Shown piece after piece: positions 7,946 through 15,610 of a stretch of DNA of 64,000 bases (position 1 is its first letter; every line of letters begins with the position of its first letter). Made by a program: the position numbers and the translations under genes. The stretch comes from Bradyrhizobium sp. WSM471. GTDB lineage: Bacteria > Pseudomonadota > Alphaproteobacteria > Rhizobiales > Xanthobacteraceae. The stretch spans positions 6,138,001 to 6,202,000 of the forward strand of contig NZ_CM001442.1 in NCBI RefSeq assembly GCF_000244915.1. Reading direction: 5' to 3'. The notes below the pieces were generated by a model. That model ran no database searches and was not told the DNA's origin. It saw only the letters and a program-made list of their open reading frames with translations.

Positions 7946-8155
7946 ATGTCCGACGCCTACGATTATTTTCGCGAGCACGCGATCGCCGCCGTCCGCAAGG
8001 CCCGGGCGCTGCCGCCCGGGCGGCCGAAGCAGAAGCAGCGCACGGTGGCGCGTGTCTATCATCTGCTGTCCAGGGAGGCCGCGCTCGCGCCGAACATCCA
8101 TCATCTGGATGATTTTCGCGCGGCACGCCGGGCGGAGCGGCAGATCGGCCGCTGA
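7946..8155 (+). CDS. Small basic protein behind a stress promoter, function unknown
   Basis: A 69-residue, soluble, basic protein (MSDAYDYFREHAIAAVRKARAL...). It has no signal peptide, membrane segment or recognised domain; both ends are predicted to be helical and rich in Arg and Ala, with a Lys/Gln/Arg-rich middle (RPKQKQRTVARVY). The coding call rests on the good start, codon use like its neighbours, and the EcfG-type promoter directly upstream, which suggests membership of the general stress regulon. Confidence 0.6.
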   Translation: MSDAYDYFREHAIAAVRKARALPPGRPKQKQRTVARVYHLLSREAALAPNIHHLDDFRAARRAERQIGR

Positions 8156-8297
8156 TCTCCGGACCCAGCCTGTCGGGATTGGTCCCATGCAAATTCGAAC
8201 GGCTGCCATTCCACGGGAATAGAGCCCCGCGGCCCGTCGCACAGGTTGACGTCTGCCCCGCCAGCCCGTTGGATGCGCGCGCAAACAGGGGCCTCTC

Positions 8298-9602
8298 ATG
8301 ACTTTTTCCAGCATCTTTGCGCAGTTCGTTGCGCTTCTCGGTGGCATCGCGCTGCAATGGCGGAAGCTGTCGGGCACCGTGCCTGCGCCGGCCTGGGGTC
8401 AGTCGCCCGCCATTCCCGAAGCCAAGCCGCAAGGCGCCATCCCGACACTGAAGATGCCGACGGCGCGGGGCTGGAGCGAAGGACAGAAGCCGACGGTCGC
8501 CCCCGGGCTCAAGGTCAACGCCTTCGCGACCGGCCTCGACCATCCGCGCTGGATCGAGGTGCTGCCCAATGGCGACGTGCTGATCGCGGAGGCGACGCAG
8601 ATCGCGGGGGCGCCGCGGTCCGTATTTCACTACGCGATGCAGGCGACGATGCGGCGCGCCGCCGCGCTCGGCGTCAGCGCCAACCGCATCACGCTGCTGC
8701 GCGACAAAGACGGCGACGGCGTCGCGGAGTATCGCGGCGCGTTCATGGAAAATCTCAGCCAGCCGTTCGGTATGGCGCTGGTCGGCGACACCTTCTATGT
8801 CGGCAACACCGACGGCGTGATGGCCTTCCCGTACGTGGCGAATGCCGATCGCATCACCGCGCCGGGCAAGCGCCTTACCACTTTCAAGCCGAGCGGCCAC
8901 TGGACCCGCAGCCTGCTCGCAAGTCCCGACGGCAAGAAGCTCTATGCCGGCGTCGGCTCGCTCAGCAACATCGCCGAGATGGGTATGGAGGTCGAGGAAG
9001 GCCGCGCCGCGGTCTATGAGCTCGACCTTGTCGCCGGCACGCACCGCATCTTCGGCGCCGGCCTGCGCAACCCGGTTGGTCTCGCCTGGGAGCCGACGAC
9101 CGGTGTGCTCTGGACCGTCGTCAACGAGCGCGACGGCCTCGGCGACGAAACGCCGCCGGACTATCTGACCTCGGTACGCGACGGCGGCTTCTACGGCTGG
9201 CCCTATTGCTACTGGGGCAAGACGGTGGACGACCGCGTGCCGCAGGATCCGGCGATGGTCGCCAAGGCGCTCACGCCCGACTACGCACTCGGCGGCCACA
9301 CCGCCTCGCTCGGCCTGTGCTGGATGCCGGCGGGCACGCTGCCCGGCTTCCCGGACGGCATGGCGATCGGCCAGCACGGCTCGTGGAATCGCAGCACGCT
9401 GTCCGGCTACAAACTGGTGTTCATCCCGTTCGAGAACGGCAAGCCTTCGGGTGCCGCACGCGACATCCTGTCCGGCTTCCTGGCCCCGGATGAGAAGGAA
9501 TCCTACGGCCGCCCGGTCGGCGTCGTGATCGGTCCCGACAAGAAATCGCTGCTGATGGCCGATGACGTCGGCAACGTGATTTGGCGTGTGACGGGCGCGT
9601 AA
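8298..9602 (+). CDS. Sorbosone dehydrogenase-like beta-propeller protein
   Basis: A 434-residue protein. An N-terminal hydrophobic segment (FSSIFAQFVALLGGIALQW) may be a signal anchor. The rest has the blades of the PQQ-type glucose/L-sorbosone dehydrogenase family: FATGLDHPRWIEVLPNGDVLIAEA, ITLLRDKDGDGVAEYR, GAGLRNPVGLAWEP, TVVNERDGLGDE, GGFYGWPYCYWG and GQHGSWNRSTLSGYKLVFIPF. Members are periplasmic sugar or aldehyde oxidases, though many lack proven PQQ use. It stands alone, with a large inverted repeat downstream. The true substrate is unknown. Confidence 0.85.
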   Translation: MTFSSIFAQFVALLGGIALQWRKLSGTVPAPAWGQSPAIPEAKPQGAIPTLKMPTARGWSEGQKPTVAPGLKVNAFATGLDHPRWIEVLPNGDVLIAEATQIAGAPRSVFHYAMQATMRRAAALGVSANRITLLRDKDGDGVAEYRGAFMENLSQPFGMALVGDTFYVGNTDGVMAFPYVANADRITAPGKRLTTFKPSGHWTRSLLASPDGKKLYAGVGSLSNIAEMGMEVEEGRAAVYELDLVAGTHRIFGAGLRNPVGLAWEPTTGVLWTVVNERDGLGDETPPDYLTSVRDGGFYGWPYCYWGKTVDDRVPQDPAMVAKALTPDYALGGHTASLGLCWMPAGTLPGFPDGMAIGQHGSWNRSTLSGYKLVFIPFENGKPSGAARDILSGFLAPDEKESYGRPVGVVIGPDKKSLLMADDVGNVIWRVTGA

Positions 9603-9618
9603 CCGCGACGGAGGTGCG

Positions 9619-9772
9619 TTCCCTCCCCCCTTGTGGGGGAGGGCTAGGGAGAGGGGTAGCCCAGGAAGAGGTGCTCGTTCCTGCCGATGCACTGGTCGGT
9701 GTGCGACGAAAGAATCCCCGTGTGGCACCCCCCTCCCTGCCCCTCCCCCACAAGGGGGGAGGGAACGGAGAG
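9619..9772. repeat. Long inverted repeat with C/G-tract arms
   Basis: The arm around 9619-9661 (CGTTCCCTCCCCCC, TTGTGGGGGAGGG, AGGGAGAGGGG) is repeated in inverse orientation at about 9727-9772 (ACCCCCCTCCCTGCCCCTCC, CACAAGGGGGGAGGGAACG). Arms are about 43 bases with a few mismatches and the spacer is about 65 bases. It lies between two convergent genes (8298-9602 and 9826-10650). A fragment of the same family (CCTCCCCCGTTCTACCGGGG) is at about 12832. Confidence 0.75.
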
Positions 9773-9825
9773 AGCGATGCTGTTGGTCGAACCTGACTCG
9801 ACCTCAACTCGTCACGGTCTGAAAC

Positions 9826-10650
9826 TTACGTCCCGACGCAGAGCGTGGCGCGCTGCTTGCGGAGCAGCGCGATCACCGACAGCGCCGTGATCAACCCGGT
9901 CTTGGGATTTTCGGAGGGGATGTTCTCGATTGACATCGAGAAGCGCGCCGAATCCGCCTCGACCTCGATGCGGTGAACATTGCGCGTCACGGTCGGATCG
10001 GCCCAGATTTGCACCTGGGTGCGATCCGGCCCGACGCCCGCGAGCGACAGCGCGACCGCAACGTTGAGATTGGCCGGAAAGCCTTTTGCGGCCTCGCGCG
10101 CCGTGCCCTCGAACAGCTTCAGCGGCTCGCCCAGCTTGTCGATATCGATGTTGTTCTGGACGATGAACGGCGCGCCCTTCAAGCCGTCGATCGGCTTGCG
10201 TGTCACCATCTTCACCGAATGGATGGTGCCGATCGCAGCCGCGTTGACGGCGTCGAGCCCGATCAGCGCGCCGGTCGGCACCATGATGCGGCCGCCATTG
10301 GCGCGGGCGAGATCGACAAGATCGAAATTATCGAGCAGCCCACCGACGCTGACGACGACCGCGGCCTTGCCGCGTTTCACAGCGGGCTCGACGATCGCAC
10401 GCAGTTGGCTGCTCGGCGCGCATTCGACGACGATGTCGGCGGCGTCGCCGAGCTGGTCGAGCGGCAATACGGATGGCGGACGACGCAGGCTGCCGAGCAA
10501 TTTCTGATGCTTTGCGGGATCGCGCACCGCCACGGCGGAGAGCGTCAGTCCCTCGATGCCCTGATCGAGCGCGGTCGCGATCTTGGTGCCGATCGAGCCG
10601 AGCCCCGCGATGGCAACCCGCAATTCATTCGAAGCTCTCGGTTCAATCAT
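9826..10650 (-). CDS. nadX: Aspartate dehydrogenase-like protein (NadX/DUF108 family)
   Basis: A 274-residue protein with N-terminal Rossmann motif VAIAGLGSIGTKIATAL and the C-terminal DUF108 domain seen in aspartate dehydrogenase: GGRIMVPTGALIGLDAVNAA, FPANLNVAVALSLAG and a beta strand with SMSIENIPSENPKTG. NadX oxidises L-aspartate to iminoaspartate for NAD synthesis; several alphaproteobacterial members of the family act on other amino or hydroxy acids. It is the second gene after the LysR regulator (37-base gap, same strand), so it may belong to the regulated tartrate/malate module and not to NAD synthesis. Confidence 0.75.
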   Translation of the reverse strand: MIEPRASNELRVAIAGLGSIGTKIATALDQGIEGLTLSAVAVRDPAKHQKLLGSLRRPPSVLPLDQLGDAADIVVECAPSSQLRAIVEPAVKRGKAAVVVSVGGLLDNFDLVDLARANGGRIMVPTGALIGLDAVNAAAIGTIHSVKMVTRKPIDGLKGAPFIVQNNIDIDKLGEPLKLFEGTAREAAKGFPANLNVAVALSLAGVGPDRTQVQIWADPTVTRNVHRIEVEADSARFSMSIENIPSENPKTGLITALSVIALLRKQRATLCVGT

Positions 10651-10687
10651 CGCATCACCCCTCTCGCCCAGCCGATGTCATAGCGCC

Positions 10688-11605
10688 TCAGGCGTCGCGC
10701 GCATAGCTGCGCAGACGCGTCTCGAGCACGGACAGCATTGCGTCGCGGGCCGGATCACGCGAGCCGCGCAGCCATGCGGCAGCGAGCGGCAGCCGGCCGA
10801 CGGGCCCGATCTGCTTTGGCCGCAGCGGTACGAAGCGCACGCCTGATACCGCCATCCGCGTGGTCCAGCGCGGCACGATCGCGACCCCGAGCCTGGTTGC
10901 GACGAGATTGATGATCGTCTGCTTCTCGTCGGCGACCTGCACAATACGCGGCGTGAGGCCTGCCTGCTCGAACAGTCTTATCGTGAGGTCGTGGCTGTGC
11001 GGCCGCGAGCGACGATCCGGCACCAGCATCGCCTCCTCGGCGATCTCCGCCAGCGTGATCGACTTGCGTTTGGCCAGCGCGTGGCGCTGCGGGAAGGCCA
11101 CGATGGCTGTCTCCTGCAGCAGATCGCGGAATTCAAGCCGCTTGTCCCGCTGAGCCGGCGGACGCACGAAGGCAAGATCGAGTGCGCCGGTCAAAATCTT
11201 CGGCAAGAGCCGGACGGTCTTCTCCTCCAGAAGCTGCACCGCGATATCAGGATGCTTTGCGCGAAAATCGCGCAGCAACGCCGGCAACAGTCCGGCCGCA
11301 GCACTGTCGACGGCGCCGACCCGGAGTTTTCGAGCAGCGCCCGGGCGCGCGCGATTGCGCAGATTGCTCTCGACCGCCTCGACGCGGGCGAGGATGGCAC
11401 GGGCATCGCGCAGCAGCGTCGCGCCATCTTCCGTCAGCGAAACCGCACGCGTCGTCCGCGCGAACAGCCGCGTACCCAGATCCTGCTCCAGCAGCTTGAT
11501 CTGGCGGCCGAGTGCGGAGGGCAGCATCTGGAGATGCTGCGCCGCGCGGCCGAAATGCAACTGCTCGGCCGCCGCCACGAAGCATCGCAACTGATGCAAT
11601 TCCAT
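10688..11605 (-). CDS. LysR-family transcriptional regulator
   Basis: A 305-residue regulator: N-terminal winged helix (MELHQLRCFVAAAEQLHFGR, then AAQHLQMLPSALGRQIKLLE) and a periplasmic-binding-protein-like effector domain from about residue 90. It is divergent from the tartrate dehydrogenase gene, and the 134-base gap contains a T-N11-A operator, the usual arrangement for a LysR activator of its neighbour and of itself. An aspartate dehydrogenase-like gene follows downstream. The effector is likely a dicarboxylic hydroxy acid, by context only. Confidence 0.9.
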   Translation of the reverse strand: MELHQLRCFVAAAEQLHFGRAAQHLQMLPSALGRQIKLLEQDLGTRLFARTTRAVSLTEDGATLLRDARAILARVEAVESNLRNRARPGAARKLRVGAVDSAAAGLLPALLRDFRAKHPDIAVQLLEEKTVRLLPKILTGALDLAFVRPPAQRDKRLEFRDLLQETAIVAFPQRHALAKRKSITLAEIAEEAMLVPDRRSRPHSHDLTIRLFEQAGLTPRIVQVADEKQTIINLVATRLGVAIVPRWTTRMAVSGVRFVPLRPKQIGPVGRLPLAAAWLRGSRDPARDAMLSVLETRLRSYARDA

Positions 11606-11633
11606 CCACCGGTCCTCTGATCCTGTGACGGGA

Positions 11634-11654
11634 TTATATCATTTTTTTGTATAA
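11634..11654. promoter_or_regulatory. LysR-type operator (TTATA-N11-TATAA)
   Basis: TTATA (11634-11638) and TATAA (11650-11654) are perfect inverted half-sites spaced by 11 bases, matching the T-N11-A LysR box. It is 29 bases from the LysR start and 86 bases from the divergent dehydrogenase start. Confidence 0.6.
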
Positions 11655-11739
11655 ACCAGTGCCGATTGAGTTCCTGCCCCTCCCTGCCTAGGTTCCTTGA
11701 CGTCACGCAATCCCACCGACATCTGGACGGAGCATCCTC

Positions 11740-12813
11740 ATGCGTACCCATTCGATTGCAGCGATCCCCGCCGACGGCATCGGCCCCGAGGTCATCTCCG
11801 CCGGAGTCCGCGTGCTGGAGGCGCTGGCAAAACGCAGCGGCGACCTCGCTTTCAACATCAAGACGTTCGACTGGGGTTCGGACTATTACAAGAAGCACGG
11901 CGTGATGATGCCGGCCGACGGCCTCGCGGAGCTCAAGAAGTTCGACGCGATCTATTTCGGCGCGGTCGGTGCGCCCGACGTGCCCGATCACATCACGCTG
12001 TGGGGCCTGCGCCTGCCGATCTGCCAGGGCTTTGACCAATATGCCAATGTGCGGCCGACCAAGATCTTGCCGGGCGTCGCCTCGCCGCTGCGCAATGTCG
12101 GCGTCGGCGACCTCGACTGGGTGATCGTGCGCGAGAATTCGGAGGGCGAATATGCCGGCATGGGCGGTCGCGCCCACAGGGGTCTCCCGGAAGAGGTCGG
12201 CACCGAGGTCGCGGTGTTCACCCGCGTCGGCGTGACGCGGATCATGCGCTATGCGTTCGAGCTCGCGCGATCGCGTCCGCGCAAGTTCCTGACCGTGGTG
12301 ACCAAGTCGAACGCCCAGCGTCATGGCATGGTGATGTGGGACGAGATCGCCGCCGAGGTCGCGGGAGAATTCCCTGATGTGACCTGGGACAAGATGCTGG
12401 TTGACGCCATGACGGTGCGCATGACGCTGCATCCAAAGAGCCTCGATACCATCGTCGCGACCAATTTGCACGCCGACATCCTCTCCGACCTCGCGGGCGC
12501 GCTGGCGGGCAGCCTCGGTGTGGCGCCGACCGGCAACATCGATCCGCAGCGCCGCTTCCCCTCGATGTTCGAGCCGATCCACGGCTCGGCCTTCGACATC
12601 ACCGGCAAGGGCATCGCCAACCCGGTCGCGACGTTCTGGACCGGCGCACAGATGCTGGAGCATCTGGGCGAGAAGGACGCGGCGGCGCGGCTGATGGCGG
12701 CGGTGGAGAAAGTATGTGCAGCCGGCGTGCTCACGCCTGACGTCGGCGGCAAGGCGACGACGAAGGACGTGACGGATGCCGTGATCGAGGCGATCCACGG
12801 ATCGAACGTGTAG
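11740..12813 (+). CDS. ttuC: Tartrate dehydrogenase / D-malate dehydrogenase family
   Basis: A 357-residue member of the isocitrate/isopropylmalate dehydrogenase family. IPADGIGPEVISAG is the N-terminal signature; WVIVRENSEGEYAG and the Arg-rich substrate loop follow; VTKSNAQRHGMVMWDE holds the catalytic Lys region; NLHADILSDLAGALAGSLG holds the metal-binding Asp residues; and FEPIHGSAFDITGKGIANP is the NAD-binding block. DLDWVIVRENSEGEY and the closing DVGGKATTKDVTDAV match the tartrate/D-malate branch (decarboxylating, NAD and Mn/Mg dependent) and not LeuB. Regulated probably by the divergent LysR. Confidence 0.85.
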   Translation: MRTHSIAAIPADGIGPEVISAGVRVLEALAKRSGDLAFNIKTFDWGSDYYKKHGVMMPADGLAELKKFDAIYFGAVGAPDVPDHITLWGLRLPICQGFDQYANVRPTKILPGVASPLRNVGVGDLDWVIVRENSEGEYAGMGGRAHRGLPEEVGTEVAVFTRVGVTRIMRYAFELARSRPRKFLTVVTKSNAQRHGMVMWDEIAAEVAGEFPDVTWDKMLVDAMTVRMTLHPKSLDTIVATNLHADILSDLAGALAGSLGVAPTGNIDPQRRFPSMFEPIHGSAFDITGKGIANPVATFWTGAQMLEHLGEKDAAARLMAAVEKVCAAGVLTPDVGGKATTKDVTDAVIEAIHGSNV

Positions 12814-12904
12814 TCCGAGGTGCGTCTCCTGCCTCCCCCGTTCTACCGGGGAGAGGGTTGGGGCGGGAGGCGCCGGGGATTTCCAAAAAATTTTGGACCC
12901 CCCT

Positions 12905-12933
12905 CTTGAAACCAAAACGGGCTTTTTTTATTT
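12905..12933 (+). promoter_or_regulatory. Possible RpoH (sigma-32) promoter
   Basis: CTTGAAA at 12905-12911 matches the sigma-32 -35 element. About 14 bases later is an A/T-rich TTTTATTT (12926-12933) that could serve as -10. It lies just upstream of the ROSE leader of the small heat-shock gene, where a heat promoter would be expected. Confidence 0.45.
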
Positions 12934-12954
12934 TTCCGCTGCCGCCGAGAGGTG

Positions 12955-13048
12955 GCGTTCCCGACGCCTGTAGGGTCGGGAAGCTGAGACGGGCACCGGT
13001 CGTGTCCGGTGTCGTTCGTATCCATTTTGCTCCTTGGAGGATCTGGCT
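12955..13048 (+). promoter_or_regulatory. ROSE-type RNA thermometer
   Basis: The leader holds three stacked hairpins: TTCCCGAC/GTCGGGAA (12958-12982), CACCGG/CCGGTG (12994-13011), and the 3' hairpin TTGCTCCTTGGAGGAT (13027-13042) in which TGCTCC pairs with the Shine-Dalgarno GGAGGA, including an opposed G-G. This last sequence is the hallmark of ROSE elements, which hide the ribosome-binding site at normal temperature in rhizobial small heat-shock genes. The ATG follows the Shine-Dalgarno by 8 bases. Confidence 0.85.
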
Positions 13049-13504
13049 ATGCGCACTTACGACTTCTCTCCCTTGTGGCGTTCGACCGTCGGCTTCGACC
13101 GCCTTTTCGACCTCGTTGAAACGGCACAGCGTGCCGGCGAGGACAACTATCCTCCCTACAACATCGAGCGCGTCGGCGAGGATCGTTACCAGATTTCGCT
13201 TGCGATTGCGGGCTTTGCACCCAACGAGGTCACGGTGACGGCCGAGCAGAACGCGGTGACCGTCGAGGGAAACAAGCCGGACAGAACCGAACGCGAATAT
13301 CTCTACCGGGGCATTTCCGCGCGGCCGTTCAAGCGGCAGTTTAACCTGGCCGATTATGTTCAGGTGCACAGCGCCTCGTTCGAGAACGGCCTGCTCAAGA
13401 TCGAACTGGTCCGGGAAATCCCTGAAGCCATGAAGCCGCGGCGAATTGCCATCAATGCCGCGCCGTCCGGCAACGTGCATCAACTCGAGGGCAAAGCCGC
13501 CTGA
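13049..13504 (+). CDS. Small heat-shock protein (Hsp20/IbpA-like)
   Basis: A 151-residue alpha-crystallin-domain chaperone that binds unfolding proteins to prevent aggregation. N-terminal MRTYDFSPLWRSTVGFDRLF is typical of rhizobial class A Hsp20 proteins. The crystallin domain spans about residues 30-130, with YPPYNIERVGEDRYQISLAIAGF (as YPPYNIERVGEDRYQ and ISLAIAGF), YLYRGISARPFKRQFNLADY and the A-x-x-x-N-G-L-L motif (SFENGLLKIEL). ATG 13049 is chosen because the Shine-Dalgarno of the ROSE hairpin fits it; the TTG at 13034 lies within that hairpin. First gene of a probable heat operon with the next three small genes. Confidence 0.95.
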   Translation: MRTYDFSPLWRSTVGFDRLFDLVETAQRAGEDNYPPYNIERVGEDRYQISLAIAGFAPNEVTVTAEQNAVTVEGNKPDRTEREYLYRGISARPFKRQFNLADYVQVHSASFENGLLKIELVREIPEAMKPRRIAINAAPSGNVHQLEGKAA

Positions 13505-13621
13505 ATTCGGTCTGTCGGAGACCTGCGTGATCCCGTCCGAACGTCGGGCGGGATCGACCATGGCCTTCGATCGCGTACCCGAATGCAAGTCAGAGGTTTA
13601 GAGAAAGGAGGAGGACCTCTC

Positions 13622-13939
13622 ATGCTCGATCATGTCGACAACATCATCGATCTGAATGCGATATTGCACCCTGGCTCTGTCTATGATCATCCCCGCGACG
13701 TCATAGCCGATCCAACTCTGTCGATCGGCGAGAAGCGTGCGATCCTCGCGTCCTGGGCTTCGGACGCAGCCAGCGTCGCCTCAAATCCGACATTGCGGGA
13801 GCTGCCCGGCTCGAACAAAGCCGTCACCATCGACGAAATTCTGGAAGCGCTCGCGAGCCTCGACCACCATCCGAAGGGACCTCCGGGTGGCAAGCCGGTC
13901 CGCACGCGATCCGTCGAACGAACCGGCCTCGCAGCCTAA
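13622..13939 (+). CDS. Conserved small protein downstream of hsp20, function unknown
   Basis: A 105-residue soluble protein starting MLDHVDNIIDLNAILHPGSV. The strong AAAGGAGGAGG 8 or so bases upstream of ATG 13622 fixes the start. The middle (LSIGEKRAILASWASDAASV) looks helical, followed by VTIDEILEALASLD, and the tail is basic and Pro/Gly-rich. No named domain is recognised. The position right after the ROSE-controlled chaperone, same strand, suggests heat-stress expression. Confidence 0.75.
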   Translation: MLDHVDNIIDLNAILHPGSVYDHPRDVIADPTLSIGEKRAILASWASDAASVASNPTLRELPGSNKAVTIDEILEALASLDHHPKGPPGGKPVRTRSVERTGLAA

Positions 13940-13965
13940 GGCCACGACAGTTCAACGGGGTTGCG

Positions 13966-14205
13966 ATGATGCTTGATGAAGAGCTGGCCTTGTTGCGCGG
14001 CCACCGCAGCAACATCAGCCGCTATCAGCGGTTGCTCAAGACCGAGCTGACCGAGTTCGAACGGCGGTTCATCGAGAGACGTGTGTCCGAGGAACGTTCG
14101 GCGATCGAGAAGCTCGCCGTCTCTGCTTTTCCGCTCACCTTTCAGGCTCCGAACCGGGCGATTGGGAACGCAACGACGCGCCTGACGGCAAGCAGCCACG
14201 GGTAA
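13966..14205 (+). CDS. Small helical protein, function unknown
   Basis: A 79-residue protein (MMLDEELALLRGHRSNISRY...). It is rich in charged residues and predicted helical (LLKTELTEFERRFIERRVSEERSAIEKLA). GGGG lies about 6 bases before the ATG. No domain is recognised. The 26-base gap after the previous gene and shared strand put it in the heat-shock operon. Confidence 0.6.
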   Translation: MMLDEELALLRGHRSNISRYQRLLKTELTEFERRFIERRVSEERSAIEKLAVSAFPLTFQAPNRAIGNATTRLTASSHG

Positions 14206-14210
14206 TCGAC

Positions 14211-14480
14211 ATGCCCGAACACCTCCCGACATTCGAAGTGTTCCTGAAGAAATGCGGTCGAAGGACATGGCGGTGGCGTGTCTGCACGACGGAAGGACGC
14301 CTGGTCATGCACGGCTTCGAAAACGGCCGACCCGCCGCCAAATATGCGGCTGAAAGGGCATTGTTTCTGATGCTTCTCGCCGCGCCCTATCGCCCGGCGG
14401 GCCGGGCTTCCGCCACGGCGCGCTCCTCCCTGGCGACACCCGCATCAAGATCGCTGCCGCGGCACAAGATGCGTGAATGA
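14211..14480 (+). CDS. Small basic protein, function unknown
   Basis: An 89-residue protein beginning MPEHLPTFEVFLKKCGRRTW. The first half (WRWRVCTTEGRLVMHGFENGRPAA, split as WRWRVCTTEGRLV and MHGFENGRPAA) looks like a small beta-rich domain followed by a helix, and the tail is Ser/Arg-rich. The start is 5 bases after the previous stop. No family recognised. Last gene of the run begun by hsp20. Confidence 0.55.
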   Translation: MPEHLPTFEVFLKKCGRRTWRWRVCTTEGRLVMHGFENGRPAAKYAAERALFLMLLAAPYRPAGRASATARSSLATPASRSLPRHKMRE

Positions 14481-14546
14481 CAGGGGCCGCGTGGGATGGT
14501 GCCTGGCATCAGCCAAGCCCATCCCGGCCACCTCCATTGCTGACGC

Positions 14547-15482
14547 TTACCGCCGTCCGGGCGGTGGGGTCGCCATGGCAGCTGTCGGGTCCGGCGGCGT
14601 CAGGTGGCGCGGGACGATGATGGACTGGCCGGGGGTAAGTGTTGCGTTCTCCGGCAACGAGTTGCTCTGCGCGAGCGACCACAACGGCACGCGATTGGCT
14701 GCCGCGATGCTCTCCATGGTGTCGCCCCGGCGCACCGGTAGCCGCACGCCACTGTCCCACAATTCGACGAGCGTATTCGCCGGCACGAGATAGCGCAGCG
14801 GCACGGCATCCACCTGCGTCTGGGGCGGAATGCGCGGCAACTGCGTGACCATATCGACGATCTGACGGTGGATGTCGTCGGACTTCTCGATGTTGATGTG
14901 GCTGACCCGCGCGTTCTCCTTCAGGTCATAGCTCGCATAGTGACCGCGATAGCCCGGCACCGCGACCACGTTGCCGCCGCCAAGCACGCTGTCGGAGAGG
15001 TAGATGTTGATGAAGCGCTCGACATTGAGCGGCACGTCGCCGGTCGCATGCGCGGGATCGATGGTGATGACGAGGCTGATCGGGACGTTCTCCTTGGCCG
15101 CCATCTCCGAGATGACGATCGAGCAAAGGCCGCCCATCGAATGCCCGATCAGCACGATCGGCGCCGGCGTTTCCTTGTAGCTGGAGATGGCACGTTCGCC
15201 GATCCATCGGCAGATGGTGAATTCATAGACGTTGGCCGAAAAGCCGGCCTGCGTTAGCTTCTCTTCGAGCCGGTCCATGCCGGTGGAGAAGAACGGCCCC
15301 ATGGCGCCACGGAACAGGTAGATTTTCGGCGGCGGCAATGGCTCGAACGGTGGGGGGGGCGGTGGCGCGGCGGGTGCGGCCGCGGCGGGCTTCGTCTTGG
15401 CAGGTGAGGCAACGGCCGTCCCGGTGTTCAAGGCGAGCAGCGCAACGGCTGCCAGCGCGAGGAGTCGCCTCAAATCGATCAT
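14547..15482 (-). CDS. Secreted alpha/beta hydrolase with C-terminal LysM domain
   Basis: A 311-residue protein. ATG 15482 gives the signal peptide MIDLRRLLALAAVALLAL; the open frame further upstream is not signal-like. After an Ala/Pro-rich linker comes an alpha/beta hydrolase with the nucleophile elbow IGHSMGG, then THE central VITIDPAH (candidate acid) and VSHINIEKSDDIHRQI near the expected His. The end (GDTMESIAAANRVPLWSLAQ, then LTPGQSIIVP) is a LysM repeat that would hold the enzyme to peptidoglycan. It is paralogous to the protein at 18637-19350, which lacks LysM. Lipase or esterase activity is likely; the substrate is unknown. Confidence 0.75.
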   Translation of the reverse strand: MIDLRRLLALAAVALLALNTGTAVASPAKTKPAAAAPAAPPPPPPFEPLPPPKIYLFRGAMGPFFSTGMDRLEEKLTQAGFSANVYEFTICRWIGERAISSYKETPAPIVLIGHSMGGLCSIVISEMAAKENVPISLVITIDPAHATGDVPLNVERFINIYLSDSVLGGGNVVAVPGYRGHYASYDLKENARVSHINIEKSDDIHRQIVDMVTQLPRIPPQTQVDAVPLRYLVPANTLVELWDSGVRLPVRRGDTMESIAAANRVPLWSLAQSNSLPENATLTPGQSIIVPRHLTPPDPTAAMATPPPGRR

Positions 15483-15610
15483 CAGTCCAGCAGTCCCACT
15501 CCGGGAGGCTGCAGCCTCCCCCAAAGGCGCTTAGTGACGGCCGATTGGGTGGAATTTGGGGCACGGAACCAGGGCTCGATCGCCGCTGATTTGAGCATCT
15601 CGATGCCCAA

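Noticed and set aside
7854..9728. 624-codon open frame on the minus strand
   Set aside because: Antisense to the sorbosone dehydrogenase-like gene and running through repeats; no domain features.
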